This document shows, piece after piece, positions 44,146-53,011 of a stretch of 64,000 bases of DNA. Each line of letters begins with the position of its first letter. Within the stretch, counting starts at the first letter, position 1. Position numbers and translations under genes: made by a program. This DNA comes from Cyanodermella asteris. Its lineage: Eukaryota; Ascomycota; Lecanoromycetes; Ostropales; Stictidaceae. Where the stretch lies: NCBI GenBank assembly GCA_900618795.1, contig UYJD01000014.1:632930-696929 (forward strand), read 5' to 3'. A model generated the notes under the pieces. That model made no database searches and was not told the origin of the DNA. It saw only the letters and a program-made list of their open reading frames with translations.

Positions 44146-45978
44146 TTAGTCCTTTTGCAATACACTGGGGCTTTTGTCTGGCCTGTAATTGAGCTCTTTT
44201 GCGGAAGAAACAACCATTTGCAAGCGCCAAAGCCAATCAAGCGCCTGGAACGACCAGATTGACTCCTTGACTAATGCATGGGTTTCCCGGAAGACTGTAC
44301 CATGCTGTCCCTCTTCGTCGGTCCATTTCAGATCCCGCAGCCAGTTCCATTCGACTCTAGTAAGTAGCTCTTGCATATTGAAGACTGGTACCGGAGAACA
44401 GGAGGTTGAGAAGTCGGTCTGCTCGTTTAACTCAGCAGATATCGCAGCTTTGCAATGAGGAAAAGTTTGACCCATGCTCTCCCCAAACCAGAGAATTGCT
44501 GCAGGGGTCTCACCTCCAACAAAGGCTGTTGCCCGCTTCCGCATTTTCGGACCCATGTTGTTGGGAACAGCTGCCAAGGGCAAACCAAAGTCCGTCTCAG
44601 ATAGAGAGAAGTCGAATTCAGACACTGGAAGAACAACATCCTGTCCCGTGTGCTGGAGATATGCCAGACATCGCGCCACTTTTCGACGCATCAACTTCAA
44701 CACAAATTCGGGAAGATCGGGTCTGATCTTCAGACTCGTGTTGATTTGTTTACCTACGTGCTCTCGCCACCGGCTACTAATTGCTTTCTTGTGTTTCTGA
44801 CTCAGCAAAGACGTGAAACGTGCAATTGTCGTAAGCGTTTCCATTGAATACATGCGGGCTGTGCTCGGATCTGCCGTGGCTTGGGCAGTTGGAGTATCTT
44901 GCCTCCTCGAGTCGTTAGAAAGGTCAGGGTAGACTCTCCGTACTCTTTGAAGCGCAAATTCTGATTCCAGTAGATTGGAATGGGGCGCTTCCAACTGCTC
45001 GCCTAACTTGTCAATGCTTTCCTCGGTTTCGGGTATTGGAGGAAGCTTTTCAAGATGGACGACGGGGGATACCAAATTCAGTGGGTCTGAGTCTGTCGTA
45101 TAGGAACTCTCCCTCTTTTTGACAGAAAAGTCATCGGGAGCCACCCACAGACTCCCATCGTCATTGTTCATTTTGATTCGGAACGACGCGACGAACGCGC
45201 TGGGAAGGCGTGCGGCTGTAAAGGCACACGCCCGGATTGGAGAAGCAAGCTGCTGAGCGTAAGGGTTTCGATAAAGCCGTCGCTCGAAATCGCCCAGCTT
45301 TTCCCAAGAAGGAGAGGTTGCTTTTGTCCTATTTCTTTCGATATCTGATTTCCTGATTCTGTAATCGGGTGTCTTCGTCGTGTCTTGATACGGCTCGGCA
45401 TTTTCACCGCCTTCTTGCAACATTTGATCGATATCATCGGACAGCTCTCTATCCTGGGCGTACTGAGACGTGACTGCTGATGCCCGGTATTTGCCCAATG
45501 TCGCTGTTGCAGCAGCGGCATAGTCCAGCTTGCGATCGAATTGAGCCTTTCGGCGTTGGCCCTTCCGTTGTGGAACGCCACCGTGACCATAGGGACTGCC
45601 GATGCCATGCTTCCGAATAACGAAGTCTTGGTCTCCTATAACTTTTATGAGGTCTGATTTGGCATCTTTCAAGGCACCGCGGAGCTTGTTTCCTATCTCT
45701 TGCTGAGCCGAAGTTGTGCGTAGTGGCTTGTAGACCCCGGCATTGGGATAACTCTTGTTTCGTGCGCCATACTGCTTCCTTGTATTCCTGGCTGTGGGAT
45801 TGTTGTCCGCCCCCGTTGGCGAATTGTACTGACGCCGCCACATCGTTGGGCCATAAGCCGGGACCAGGGTTCGTATGGCGGGCACTTTCCCCATGCAGTG
45901 AAATGTTTGCGCATTGTATAGTAAAGTCGCGATCTCGCTCTGATGAGAGCGGCCGCCTAGAGTCATCGAACGATACAC
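44146..45978 (-). CDS. Unknown protein, probably mitochondrial
   Basis: Single-exon protein of up to 610 aa (ATG 45978); a second in-frame ATG at 45894 gives an N-terminus with the look of a mitochondrial presequence (KVPAIRTLVPAYGPTMWRRQ, basic and Ser/Arg-rich with no acid residues). The middle is charged (SPYGHGGVPQRKGQRRK), then a conserved-looking block RRLYRNPYAQQLASPIRACA leads into a globular half with LPSAFVASFRIKM and a C-terminal part with FHT-like Trp-rich motifs (ILWFGESMG, VEWNWLRDLKW). I believe proteins with this RNPYA..LA.P.R.C block are widespread in ascomycetes, but I cannot name the family or its function. It shares a 173-bp bidirectional promoter with clpP, a mitochondrial protease, which fits the location. 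Confidence 0.65.
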   Translation of the reverse strand: MYRSMTLGGRSHQSEIATLLYNAQTFHCMGKVPAIRTLVPAYGPTMWRRQYNSPTGADNNPTARNTRKQYGARNKSYPNAGVYKPLRTTSAQQEIGNKLRGALKDAKSDLIKVIGDQDFVIRKHGIGSPYGHGGVPQRKGQRRKAQFDRKLDYAAAATATLGKYRASAVTSQYAQDRELSDDIDQMLQEGGENAEPYQDTTKTPDYRIRKSDIERNRTKATSPSWEKLGDFERRLYRNPYAQQLASPIRACAFTAARLPSAFVASFRIKMNNDDGSLWVAPDDFSVKKRESSYTTDSDPLNLVSPVVHLEKLPPIPETEESIDKLGEQLEAPHSNLLESEFALQRVRRVYPDLSNDSRRQDTPTAQATADPSTARMYSMETLTTIARFTSLLSQKHKKAISSRWREHVGKQINTSLKIRPDLPEFVLKLMRRKVARCLAYLQHTGQDVVLPVSEFDFSLSETDFGLPLAAVPNNMGPKMRKRATAFVGGETPAAILWFGESMGQTFPHCKAAISAELNEQTDFSTSCSPVPVFNMQELLTRVEWNWLRDLKWTDEEGQHGTVFRETHALVKESIWSFQALDWLWRLQMVVSSAKELNYRPDKSPSVLQKD

Positions 45979-46151
45979 GCAGAAGCTGATCGGTTACATA
46001 CGACGTTGGTGCGCAGTTGTTCAGGTGTCGAAGCTCTGCGAAGCGCTCGGCCCAGTTCGCCGACGAAAGAAGTTTAAAGCTCTCGAAGCTTCAAAGCTCC
46101 GCATCCGCCGCGCAATACGCGCCCTGCTCCCATAGGCCATCACACAACACG
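45979..46151. promoter_or_regulatory. Bidirectional promoter with AAGCT-core word array (clpP side)
   Basis: 173 bp between divergent starts. TCGAAGCTC lies at 46028-46036. Then, tightly packed, come AAAGCTC (46076-46082), CGAAGCTT (46084-46091) and CAAAGCTCC (46092-46100), 52-76 bp before the clpP ATG. The same three word types recur in the same order before RPB6. GAAGCTTC (46085-46092) is also the core of an inverted GAA/TTC pair, but a third heat-shock unit is missing. Confidence 0.55.
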
Positions 46152-47037
46152 ATGAGCTTCTCTCGCTTGATGCGGCCTTCAGTCGCCATTCCGCGCCAGA
46201 TCCAAGCTTCGATAGGAAGGAGAGCCTTCTCGTTGCCCTCCAAGGCAGAGCCGCCGCGCGGATGGACACCGACACCATACGTGACCGAGACAGTGGTATG
46301 AAATGCTCGCCGAACAAATCATGGGGAGCGCAAGCTGATCGCACAGGGCGGAGGATGGCATACATGTATGCGCGACAACGTAGTCCGAACTGACAGGACC
46401 TTATCGTGCTAACGTGGGATAGACGACATCTTCTCGAGATTACTGAAGGTGAGTGAACCATCTGCGGTGCCCTTATGCTCGGACAGATGCTGATTGCATT
46501 CAGGAACGCATAGTATGCCTGAACGGCCAGGTTGACGACACAATTTCAGCCTCGATAGTAGCACAACTCCTCTTCCTCGAAGCCGACGCCCCAAACAAAC
46601 CTATCTCTCTTTACATCAACAGCCCTGGCGGCTCTGTCACAGCGGGCCTGGCAATATATGACACAATGACCTACATCGCATCCCCGGTAACAACTATATG
46701 CGTCGGACAGGCGGCGTCAATGGGCTCGTTGCTTCTGTGTGGCGGAGCGCCCGGCAAGCGCTTTGCCCTGCCGCATAGCAGTATTATGATCCACCAGCCC
46801 AGTGGTGGATACTTCGGGCAGGCCTCAGACATCGCTATCCATGCAAAGGAGATTTTGAGGGTACGGCAGCAGCTGAACAAAATTTACAAGTCACACTTGA
46901 CGAAGGAACATTCACTAGATGAGATTGAGCGACTAATGGAGCGGGACAAATTCATGGGGGCAGAAGAGGCCCTGGAGATGGGGTTGGTGGACGAGATCTT
47001 GCATCGGCGTGAGAAGGCAGAAGAAAAGAAGGAGTGA
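46152..47037 (+). CDS. clpP: Mitochondrial ATP-dependent protease subunit ClpP (four exons, two tiny)
   Basis: Barrel-forming serine peptidase of the mitochondrial matrix ClpXP protease. Exons: 46152-46295 (144 nt), 46347-46365 (19 nt), 46423-46448 (26 nt) and 46504-47037 (534 nt); introns 51, 57 and 55 nt; 240 aa. The N-terminus ([20 protein letters not shown]) is a mitochondrial presequence. The two tiny exons encode [15 protein letters not shown], which completes the canonical TETVGGG...[13 protein letters not shown] block. The catalytic triad is present: Ser in GQAASMGSL (about 135), His in MIHQPSGG (about 160) and Asp in MERDKFMG. ClpP is absent from budding yeast but kept in many filamentous fungi. 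The frame and all motifs are intact. Confidence 0.92.
46347..46365 (+). other. clpP: 19-nt microexon of clpP
   Basis: Encodes GGGWHT plus one base, between a CAG acceptor at 46344-46346 and a GTATGC donor at 46366. Removing it would drop the conserved GGGW element and break the frame into the next 26-nt exon. Confidence 0.8.
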
Positions 47038-47369
47038 TTGTCACGGACGGCCATTAAGCCGCAATGGCATACTTTTTACTTCGGCGGCAAGCCATGCAAA
47101 TGAGGGATGGACAAAGAAACTCTGCAACTGTATAATAGTCAGATCGTTTGGCTTGTCCGAGCTCTTCGAAGCCATTATCATATCTTCTCTAAAGAATTGG
47201 CGCGTCGCAAACGCTAGCAAATATCGCTCCATGAGGTATCATAACTTCATCAGCAACAAGCGTCCGTGTAAAGCAAAAGCGATGCCAGATAGACCCACGC
47301 CCAGGTCCTCGTTCGCTCCAAGAAAGCCGCAAGTAAATTGCTTTTCGATCTCGACGCCATTCTAAACAT
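47038..47369. other. Convergent intergenic region
   Basis: 332 bp between the clpP and TFIIIA stop codons. No gene; 3' UTRs expected. Confidence 0.4.
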
Positions 47370-49124
47370 TCAAGCATCACGCAAAGCTGGGTCGACTATG
47401 ATGTTGTCTTCCCAGCCATGTCCGCTTCCTACCAGTCGAGCCATATCCTCGCGCTCGCGATCTTCGGCGGATGTGTGGACGTTTTCTCCGTGCATAATAG
47501 CATCCAACGAGCTACCAACTTCGTGGCCACCTAGCCAGAAAGCGCCGCCTTGACGGGCATTGTCTTCTAGCTCCCGAATCAGATCGAGCCCAAAGCTGGT
47601 GTCCTCGCGACAGTTGGTTTTATTGCCCATATCAATTTTAGGCGATTCATAGCCTAAGTCGAGGGGGTCTGGGTAAGAACCAAGCCCACCAGCATCATCT
47701 TCGGCATAAGGATCCATCCCGTGAACAACCTGCATGTGGATTTCACAGTCATAGCCTCGCGAAAAGTCCTGTGTACAACCGGTGATGGGACAGCGCACAG
47801 GGCTCGCATCGATTGGCCTTGACATTTTTCCTGTGAGTCTGTCCAAGACTGGATTCGATGGTGGAGCCACAGGCTTCGCTCTCGCCCTCTGAGCTGCAAC
47901 CTTGGCTAGTTTTCGGGTCTTCATGCGATTCTGCAGTCCCAAGTGTGCAGTGCGAATGTGCTCCTCCAATTGACTTTTGGCCTTGAAATCCCTGCCACAA
48001 GCATCATGACCATCCCAGCCCTCGACGTGGTTGAGCTCCGACAGGCTCATACTTCCGCACACGAAGGGTCTCTGTTTTGCATGAACAGATCGAATGTGCA
48101 CATCCAAGTTCCCCTTCTTGCCAAATTCTCGGTTACATCCGGATTCTGGGCAGGCAAAAGTAGGTCTGTCTAAGTCCTCCACGGATACAATGCCGTGTTC
48201 CAGCTCTTTATGGCGCAAAAGTAACTTGATCGTAGTGCAGGCCAGGCCGCAGAGGTCGCAAGAGGGAGGATGGACTTCTTTGCAGTGCAATTGATACTCC
48301 CCATAAGTAGCAAAGCCAAATTCCTGTTTGAGCTCTTGGCCGCCAGTCATTTGTTGAACCTCTTCATTCAAGGATCCGTCAGCTGCGCAAATATCGCACC
48401 AATATCGTTTCTCGTTATGGGTTCGTGCCTGATGATTCTTCAACGCATATGTCTGGTTGAAGCCGGCGCCGCATATAGACCCGTCCTCCAAAACGTGCTG
48501 GCAATAGTATGCCTTCTGTCCCTTGTGTTCTGTATCAATGTGGCGGTGCAATGTTGTATTCTTTCTGAACTCCTGACCACAATCGCCGCAGGTATACTGT
48601 TCACGATTGACATGCTGAGCTTCGTGCCGTCTCAGTCGAGTGCCGGTAGAGAAGGCCTTCCCGCAACTTTCAAATGAACACACAAAGTTCCGCTCGTCCT
48701 GATGTGCTGATTTCAGGTGTCTATTGAGGTGGGTCTTGCGTGTGAAACTCTTGTCGCAGCTCTCTTCGGGGCAGACGAACGGACGTTCGTTGGTGTGCGA
48801 ACGAATGTGGTCCTCTAGCTTAGCCTGCCGATTGAAGGTTTTGCCGCAATCGTCGAAGGGACAAATGAGCGTCTTTTGCAATGACGGCCAATTGGGATTA
48901 GGTGTCGCTCTTCCGGAAGGTATCGTTAGCGGGGTCGAGTGGCCGGAAGCCTTGTGAGTGTCGTCGTAGTCGTCTTCGGAATCATCTGTGTGAGCATCTT
49001 CAACTTTCTGCACATCGGAAGGACGTCCAGCGTCTGTTCGAGGCTTCTTCGGCCTCGTCGCAAAAGCGGCAGGGGCTTTCCTTTTCAGCCCCTCGGGGAC
49101 TGCGGGAACAGCGACTGCGTCCAT
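47370..49124 (-). CDS. PZF1: Transcription factor TFIIIA, C2H2 zinc-finger protein
   Basis: A 584-aa single-exon protein with a run of about nine C2H2 zinc fingers starting near residue 85 (CPFDDCGKTFNRQAKLEDH, CPEESCDKSFTRKTHLNRH, CSFESCGKAFSTGTRLRRH, CGDCGQEFRKNTTLHRH and further ones). TFIIIA binds the internal control region of 5S rRNA genes and recruits TFIIIC. Supporting features are the closely spaced first fingers, the irregular later finger with a long insert (CGSMSLSELN...ACGRDF) that I associate with fungal TFIIIA, and the long C-terminal tail after the last finger (CPITGCTQDFSRGYDCEIH). The N-terminus is Lys/Pro/Asp-rich. It is divergent from RPB6 over 270 bp. Confidence 0.8.
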   Translation of the reverse strand: MDAVAVPAVPEGLKRKAPAAFATRPKKPRTDAGRPSDVQKVEDAHTDDSEDDYDDTHKASGHSTPLTIPSGRATPNPNWPSLQKTLICPFDDCGKTFNRQAKLEDHIRSHTNERPFVCPEESCDKSFTRKTHLNRHLKSAHQDERNFVCSFESCGKAFSTGTRLRRHEAQHVNREQYTCGDCGQEFRKNTTLHRHIDTEHKGQKAYYCQHVLEDGSICGAGFNQTYALKNHQARTHNEKRYWCDICAADGSLNEEVQQMTGGQELKQEFGFATYGEYQLHCKEVHPPSCDLCGLACTTIKLLLRHKELEHGIVSVEDLDRPTFACPESGCNREFGKKGNLDVHIRSVHAKQRPFVCGSMSLSELNHVEGWDGHDACGRDFKAKSQLEEHIRTAHLGLQNRMKTRKLAKVAAQRARAKPVAPPSNPVLDRLTGKMSRPIDASPVRCPITGCTQDFSRGYDCEIHMQVVHGMDPYAEDDAGGLGSYPDPLDLGYESPKIDMGNKTNCREDTSFGLDLIRELEDNARQGGAFWLGGHEVGSSLDAIMHGENVHTSAEDREREDMARLVGSGHGWEDNIIVDPALRDA

Positions 49125-49394
49125 AGCTTGTATTGTTGTGGAAACGCAGACTATGACAGCCGCAGCTGGTTGAGCTGCATTCGATCTTCCGTCAGTGAGA
49201 TATTCGAGTGTGCGCTCACTGAAAAGTTCGCGGCTCTAAGTTTTTCCGCGGGCCGCTCGCCGCAACTCGATGCGGAACAAGAAAGATTGAAAGCTCGAAG
49301 CTCTTTAAAAAGCTAGCAAAGCTCCGCCAGCACACTTTGCGATCATCATTACCAGTCTTTCTCACTTCGGGAAGCCTCGCACGCACTTACAACC
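49125..49394. promoter_or_regulatory. Bidirectional TFIIIA/RPB6 promoter with AAGCT-core word array
   Basis: 270 bp between divergent starts. AAAGCTC (49290-49296) runs into CGAAGCTC (49296-49303), and CAAAGCTCC (49317-49325) follows after a TTTAAAAAGCT stretch, 70-105 bp before the RPB6 ATG. CAAAGCTCCGC is shared base for base with the clpP promoter. Confidence 0.55.
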
Positions 49395-49878
49395 ATGTCT
49401 GACGACGGCGGCGATTACGAAGGGGGTGGAGGGTCAGCATGTCGCTTTCCGAAGCCAAGAGTGCGAACTGACGCTTCCCAGGTTTGAAGATTACGAGCCC
49501 GAGGAGCCAAATATCGACGAGCCCGAGCCAGATTTCGAAGGAGGGGAGCAGGATGATAACGTGGTTCCGGTCGGCGACGATCCCAACCAATCCCGCCAGA
49601 ATCAGCAGCGAACAACAGCGATTGTCAACAAAAAGATCCCGAAGGAAAAACGCACTACCTCACCGTACATGACAAAGTACGAACGTGCACGCGTGCTTGG
49701 TGTACGCGCGACCCAGATCAGTCAGAACGCACCGGTTCTCGTGGACCTTGAGGGAGAGACAGATCCGCTAGCTATTGCGCTGAAGGAGTTGAACCAGAAG
49801 AAGATGCCTTTGGTGGTCAGGCGATACATGCCTGATGGGTATTACGAGGACTGGACTTGCGAAGAATTGATGCAGTGA
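49395..49878 (+). CDS. RPB6: RNA polymerase I/II/III shared subunit Rpb6 (ABC23)
   Basis: Small subunit common to all three nuclear RNA polymerases. Exon 1 (49395-49432, 38 nt) and exon 2 (49482-49878) flank a 49-nt intron (GTCAGC donor, CTGAC branch, CAG acceptor); 144 aa. The N-terminus is acidic ([12 protein letters not shown] joined to [10 protein letters not shown]) and disordered as in all Rpb6 proteins. The conserved core follows: [40 protein letters not shown] and the end [16 protein letters not shown]. The open frame without splicing would start in the intron and lose the true N-terminus. Nothing unusual in the protein. Confidence 0.95.
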
Positions 49879-50103
49879 TGCCTGAGCTCCTGAATTTGTT
49901 TAATGGGCTTGCATAATTAGAAGGAGCAATATCTTTCAGCGACGGCGTTGGTGGGGATCGTTATGACAATGGATAGCAACGCGAAGCTTTACACAGAACC
50001 CGATACTTTGGCGTCGATTCATGCCTGATCCAGAACTGATGAAAACCTCGACTCGGGCTGTTAGGAGCCGGCCCTGCAGTCAGTCGATCAATCGCCGGGT
50101 GTT

Positions 50104-51762
50104 CTATTCTAGTCTGAATCGACTCGGGATCCAACTCAAAGCACGTAGCTCTGCCCACCGAGGGGCTTGGGTCAAGGCGTCTGCCTGTTCTTGTGTCTGA
50201 GCCGTTGACCAGTTGAGCAATGTTCTCGCCCATGTCCCGCCTCCAGGATGCGGACCAACTAAACGAAAAGCCAGCCCATCGGATCGCCTGCACGGCCTGA
50301 GCATCGCCAGTGCATCGGCGCCGAAGAGAGCACAGAGCCACAGTTCCCACCCATTACTCTGATCAACGGGCGCTCGACCTTTGGATGGACACGCACATTT
50401 TCGCTCGTCATGGTGGCGCACTAGCCTGAAGATATCTTGCGCAGACCGATAGGTCCGAAATGCTGCAGACGAAGCTTCTGAACCATTCACTTCACTCACG
50501 AATCGAGAAAGCGAGAACTGCCTCCGGCCGGTTATACAAGCAGGGAAAGCCCGGAAAGGCTGGACTATGTGGTTTATCCAGGTAGTCCTTCCGAGCACAG
50601 CCCCTGTCACCATCAGATGTCTTTGCGATATAGCGCGCTCGAGCACAAGCGTAGGGTGCGTTTTGTCAAAGCGGAGAATTGGTCCTCTTTCTGATCCTAG
50701 ATAGCCATCTTGCTCTTCCAGGAGTTTCAAGTTAGCGGGATTGGGTAGCCAGGATCGTCCTTTAGCAGATGTCTCCGGAATGCAGATATACCAGTCATCA
50801 CTCTTCGAGAAGAATCGTATTTCTGAGACCTCGGTGTAGTCAAGCTCGGGCAGCATGTGGACAAAGAATAGATACTGTTGTTCATCCAGAAGCTTCATAC
50901 CCAAATGCAAAGACACATCCAAAATATCTTCGGCATAGTTCGGGATGAGAAAATCCCTTCCGTGATCAATCTGATAAATGCCAAGAAGTGAGAAGATTCG
51001 ATCTCGCGGATCAGCCGCATCGCGCCCGCTGCTGGCTCTGAGGAGCCCTGCGAAAGAACAAGGCGAGCTTCTGTTTCGCAGTGATTGCATTCGAGAAGTG
51101 AGTTCATGGAGCCCTTTCGCCGAATGAAATATCTCCCAGTCAATGACAAAGGGACCGCAAAGAACGACCGCTTGCCGAGCCAAGATGACTTCCTGGAAGG
51201 TCCAAGCTCTATGTAGCCACAAATTGTTTGTCAGATAGGATGGCGCAGGTGCATCACCGCGAGATCCCTGAACCTGCTGCAAGTAATCGAAGAGGCCTGT
51301 GCCGGCCGTAGATTCTGCACCGCTGCCTAGCCAAATCACCACCAGCTGTGCTTGACTGTAAGTTCTACCCATTCGAGCCACCTGAATGAACTTCTCTGTC
51401 AAGTTGTCTTGATTGATACATAGCGCATCAATCCATATATCCAGCTTTACCAGCGTTGGGTTCTGCGATATTTGATACAGGGCATTAAACAGGTTGGTGG
51501 TCACAGGTACTCGTTGTCCATTGCACAGTAGGTGACGCCGGAAGACCGGAGAGATGTCTCCCCAACAATATGATAGAGCAGCATACTGTGGCAGCAGATG
51601 CTGTTCTTCTTGGACAGAGACGACCTTCAGGGTGCAAGAGATGGAGAAGTCTTGAGCACTTGAACCTGGAACATCGATGAGGCAGAGTTTGTCGATGCAA
51701 AGGAGACGTATGTGACCATCAGGTAGTGGTTGATACAAAGACGACTTGTATGTGTCCATCAT
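50104..51762 (-). CDS. HET-domain (heterokaryon incompatibility) protein
   Basis: A 552-aa single-exon protein starting MMDTYKSSLYQPLPDG. The N-terminal HET domain shows its three signatures in order: YAALSYCWGD, then LDIWIDALCINQDN, then LHRAWTFQEVILARQ. The motif GRTYSQAQLVVIWLG links the second and third. The C-terminal part contains RDRIFSLLGIYQ and no NACHT, WD40 or ankyrin repeats, so it is the short stand-alone HET type. HET proteins trigger cell death after fusion of unlike strains, but most have no tested role. The frame is complete and the key residues are present. Confidence 0.88.
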   Translation of the reverse strand: MMDTYKSSLYQPLPDGHIRLLCIDKLCLIDVPGSSAQDFSISCTLKVVSVQEEQHLLPQYAALSYCWGDISPVFRRHLLCNGQRVPVTTNLFNALYQISQNPTLVKLDIWIDALCINQDNLTEKFIQVARMGRTYSQAQLVVIWLGSGAESTAGTGLFDYLQQVQGSRGDAPAPSYLTNNLWLHRAWTFQEVILARQAVVLCGPFVIDWEIFHSAKGLHELTSRMQSLRNRSSPCSFAGLLRASSGRDAADPRDRIFSLLGIYQIDHGRDFLIPNYAEDILDVSLHLGMKLLDEQQYLFFVHMLPELDYTEVSEIRFFSKSDDWYICIPETSAKGRSWLPNPANLKLLEEQDGYLGSERGPILRFDKTHPTLVLERAISQRHLMVTGAVLGRTTWINHIVQPFRAFPACITGRRQFSLSRFVSEVNGSEASSAAFRTYRSAQDIFRLVRHHDERKCACPSKGRAPVDQSNGWELWLCALFGADALAMLRPCRRSDGLAFRLVGPHPGGGTWARTLLNWSTAQTQEQADALTQAPRWAELRALSWIPSRFRLE

Positions 51763-52223
51763 TCATGATGTGGGCTTCAAGACGAGTAAAAGGACAGGGC
51801 GCGGGGGATAAAAAGACTCGGTGCTTCAGCCTTATGATGACAAACAAACCTTGCTACACGTGTGGTCTAGTACCGCAGACGTTGCCGTCCTTCCACTGAC
51901 ATGTTGTAGTGCATGAATGTGAGAGCCAAGTTGTATTCAAACAAGCTGGAGACTCAGTCATATGGTGTGTCACAATCCAAACGTGTAGTACTTAGTGCGT
52001 TCGTCCTCGACTGGGAAACTTGGAAGAGCAGTGCGGAGTAAGTAAGGTAACGATAAAGTTCTTGTGCTTAGTCAGCCAATTATTTCAGTAAATTCCGTCT
52101 CGAAAGATGCTCACCATCAGGAGCACCTTCGTCTAGTCGCTCGTTTACGTGGACAGTCAAATTCATTGTGACCTGCGCCTGTACCAATCTTCACCATCAC
52201 ATCAATCTCTCACAGTACCCAAA
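51763..52223. promoter_or_regulatory. Divergent region between the HET gene and the bL31m gene
   Basis: 461 bp between divergent starts. No ORF of note, no TATA box seen. Confidence 0.4.
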
Positions 52224-52760
52224 ATGGTCCTCCGACACAGCACTCGCATCTCCCTCACCACCCCAACCAGCTCCCTCACCAGCACATCCACCCTCACAAG
52301 CAGCACGCCACGCCTGCAAACCCAAACGCGAAACGCAACCTTCATCCCGCGACCCCGAAGACCCTACACCTTCACCCAACTCGTCGTCCTCTCCGACGGC
52401 TCCACGTACCAACACCGAACCACCTCCCCCATCTCCGTCTACAAATCACAGAAAGACACGCGCAACTCGCCGCTGTGGAATCCGACGTCCGAAAAGCTGT
52501 CGAACATGGAGGTAGACGAGGCGGGTCGGCTGGCGGCGTTCAGAGAGAGGTTCGGGCGCGGATGGGATGCGAAGAGCGGTATGAGTGAGGAGGTTGCGAG
52601 GGAGGACGAGGAGTTGAGTGCGGAGGACGAGCAGGGCGGCCTGATGGATTTGATTTCGGGCTACAATGGTCAGGATGGGGCTGAGCAGGGGAAGGGGGAG
52701 AGTAAGGAACAGGCGGTAAAGGGCGCGGGCGCAAAGGCCGGAGGCAAGGCAAAGAAGTGA
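52224..52760 (+). CDS. MRPL36: Mitochondrial ribosomal protein bL31m
   Basis: A 178-aa single-exon protein. The start at 52224 (MVLRHSTRISLTTPTSS) gives a Ser/Thr/Arg presequence without acidic residues. The conserved part PYTFTQLVVLSDGSTYQHRT, then SPISVYKSQKDTRNSPLWNP and AFRERFGRGWD is the fungal mitoribosomal bL31 (yeast Mrpl36). The tail after about residue 120 is Glu/Gly/Lys-rich, low-complexity, and ends AGGKAKK. The codon-rich CCTC/ACC repeats in the presequence explain the long shadow ORF in another frame. Confidence 0.85.
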   Translation: MVLRHSTRISLTTPTSSLTSTSTLTSSTPRLQTQTRNATFIPRPRRPYTFTQLVVLSDGSTYQHRTTSPISVYKSQKDTRNSPLWNPTSEKLSNMEVDEAGRLAAFRERFGRGWDAKSGMSEEVAREDEELSAEDEQGGLMDLISGYNGQDGAEQGKGESKEQAVKGAGAKAGGKAKK

Positions 52761-53011
52761 GAAGAGATGGAGCTAATTGTATCATACGGAGAGCGCTGTC
52801 AGTTCACATTAACAGTGTACGCTATACCCTCGGATTCACATATTCGGCTGGTCGCTGCAGTAATTGACAATGATCAGTCGAGCGAGCAACGACAGGAGCG
52901 GAAATGGCGACACCAACGACTCAAATCTATTCAATTGTACATTGTATTGTATAAAAGCAATTCCAACGCCGTTTCTCATCAATCATGATCTATCCCGACC
53001 TTTATGTCCGC

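Noticed and set aside
46085-46092. GAAGCTTC upstream of clpP as a heat-shock element
   Set aside because: Only two GAA/TTC units are adjacent; a third correctly spaced unit is missing, and the AAGCT word array explains the sequence better.
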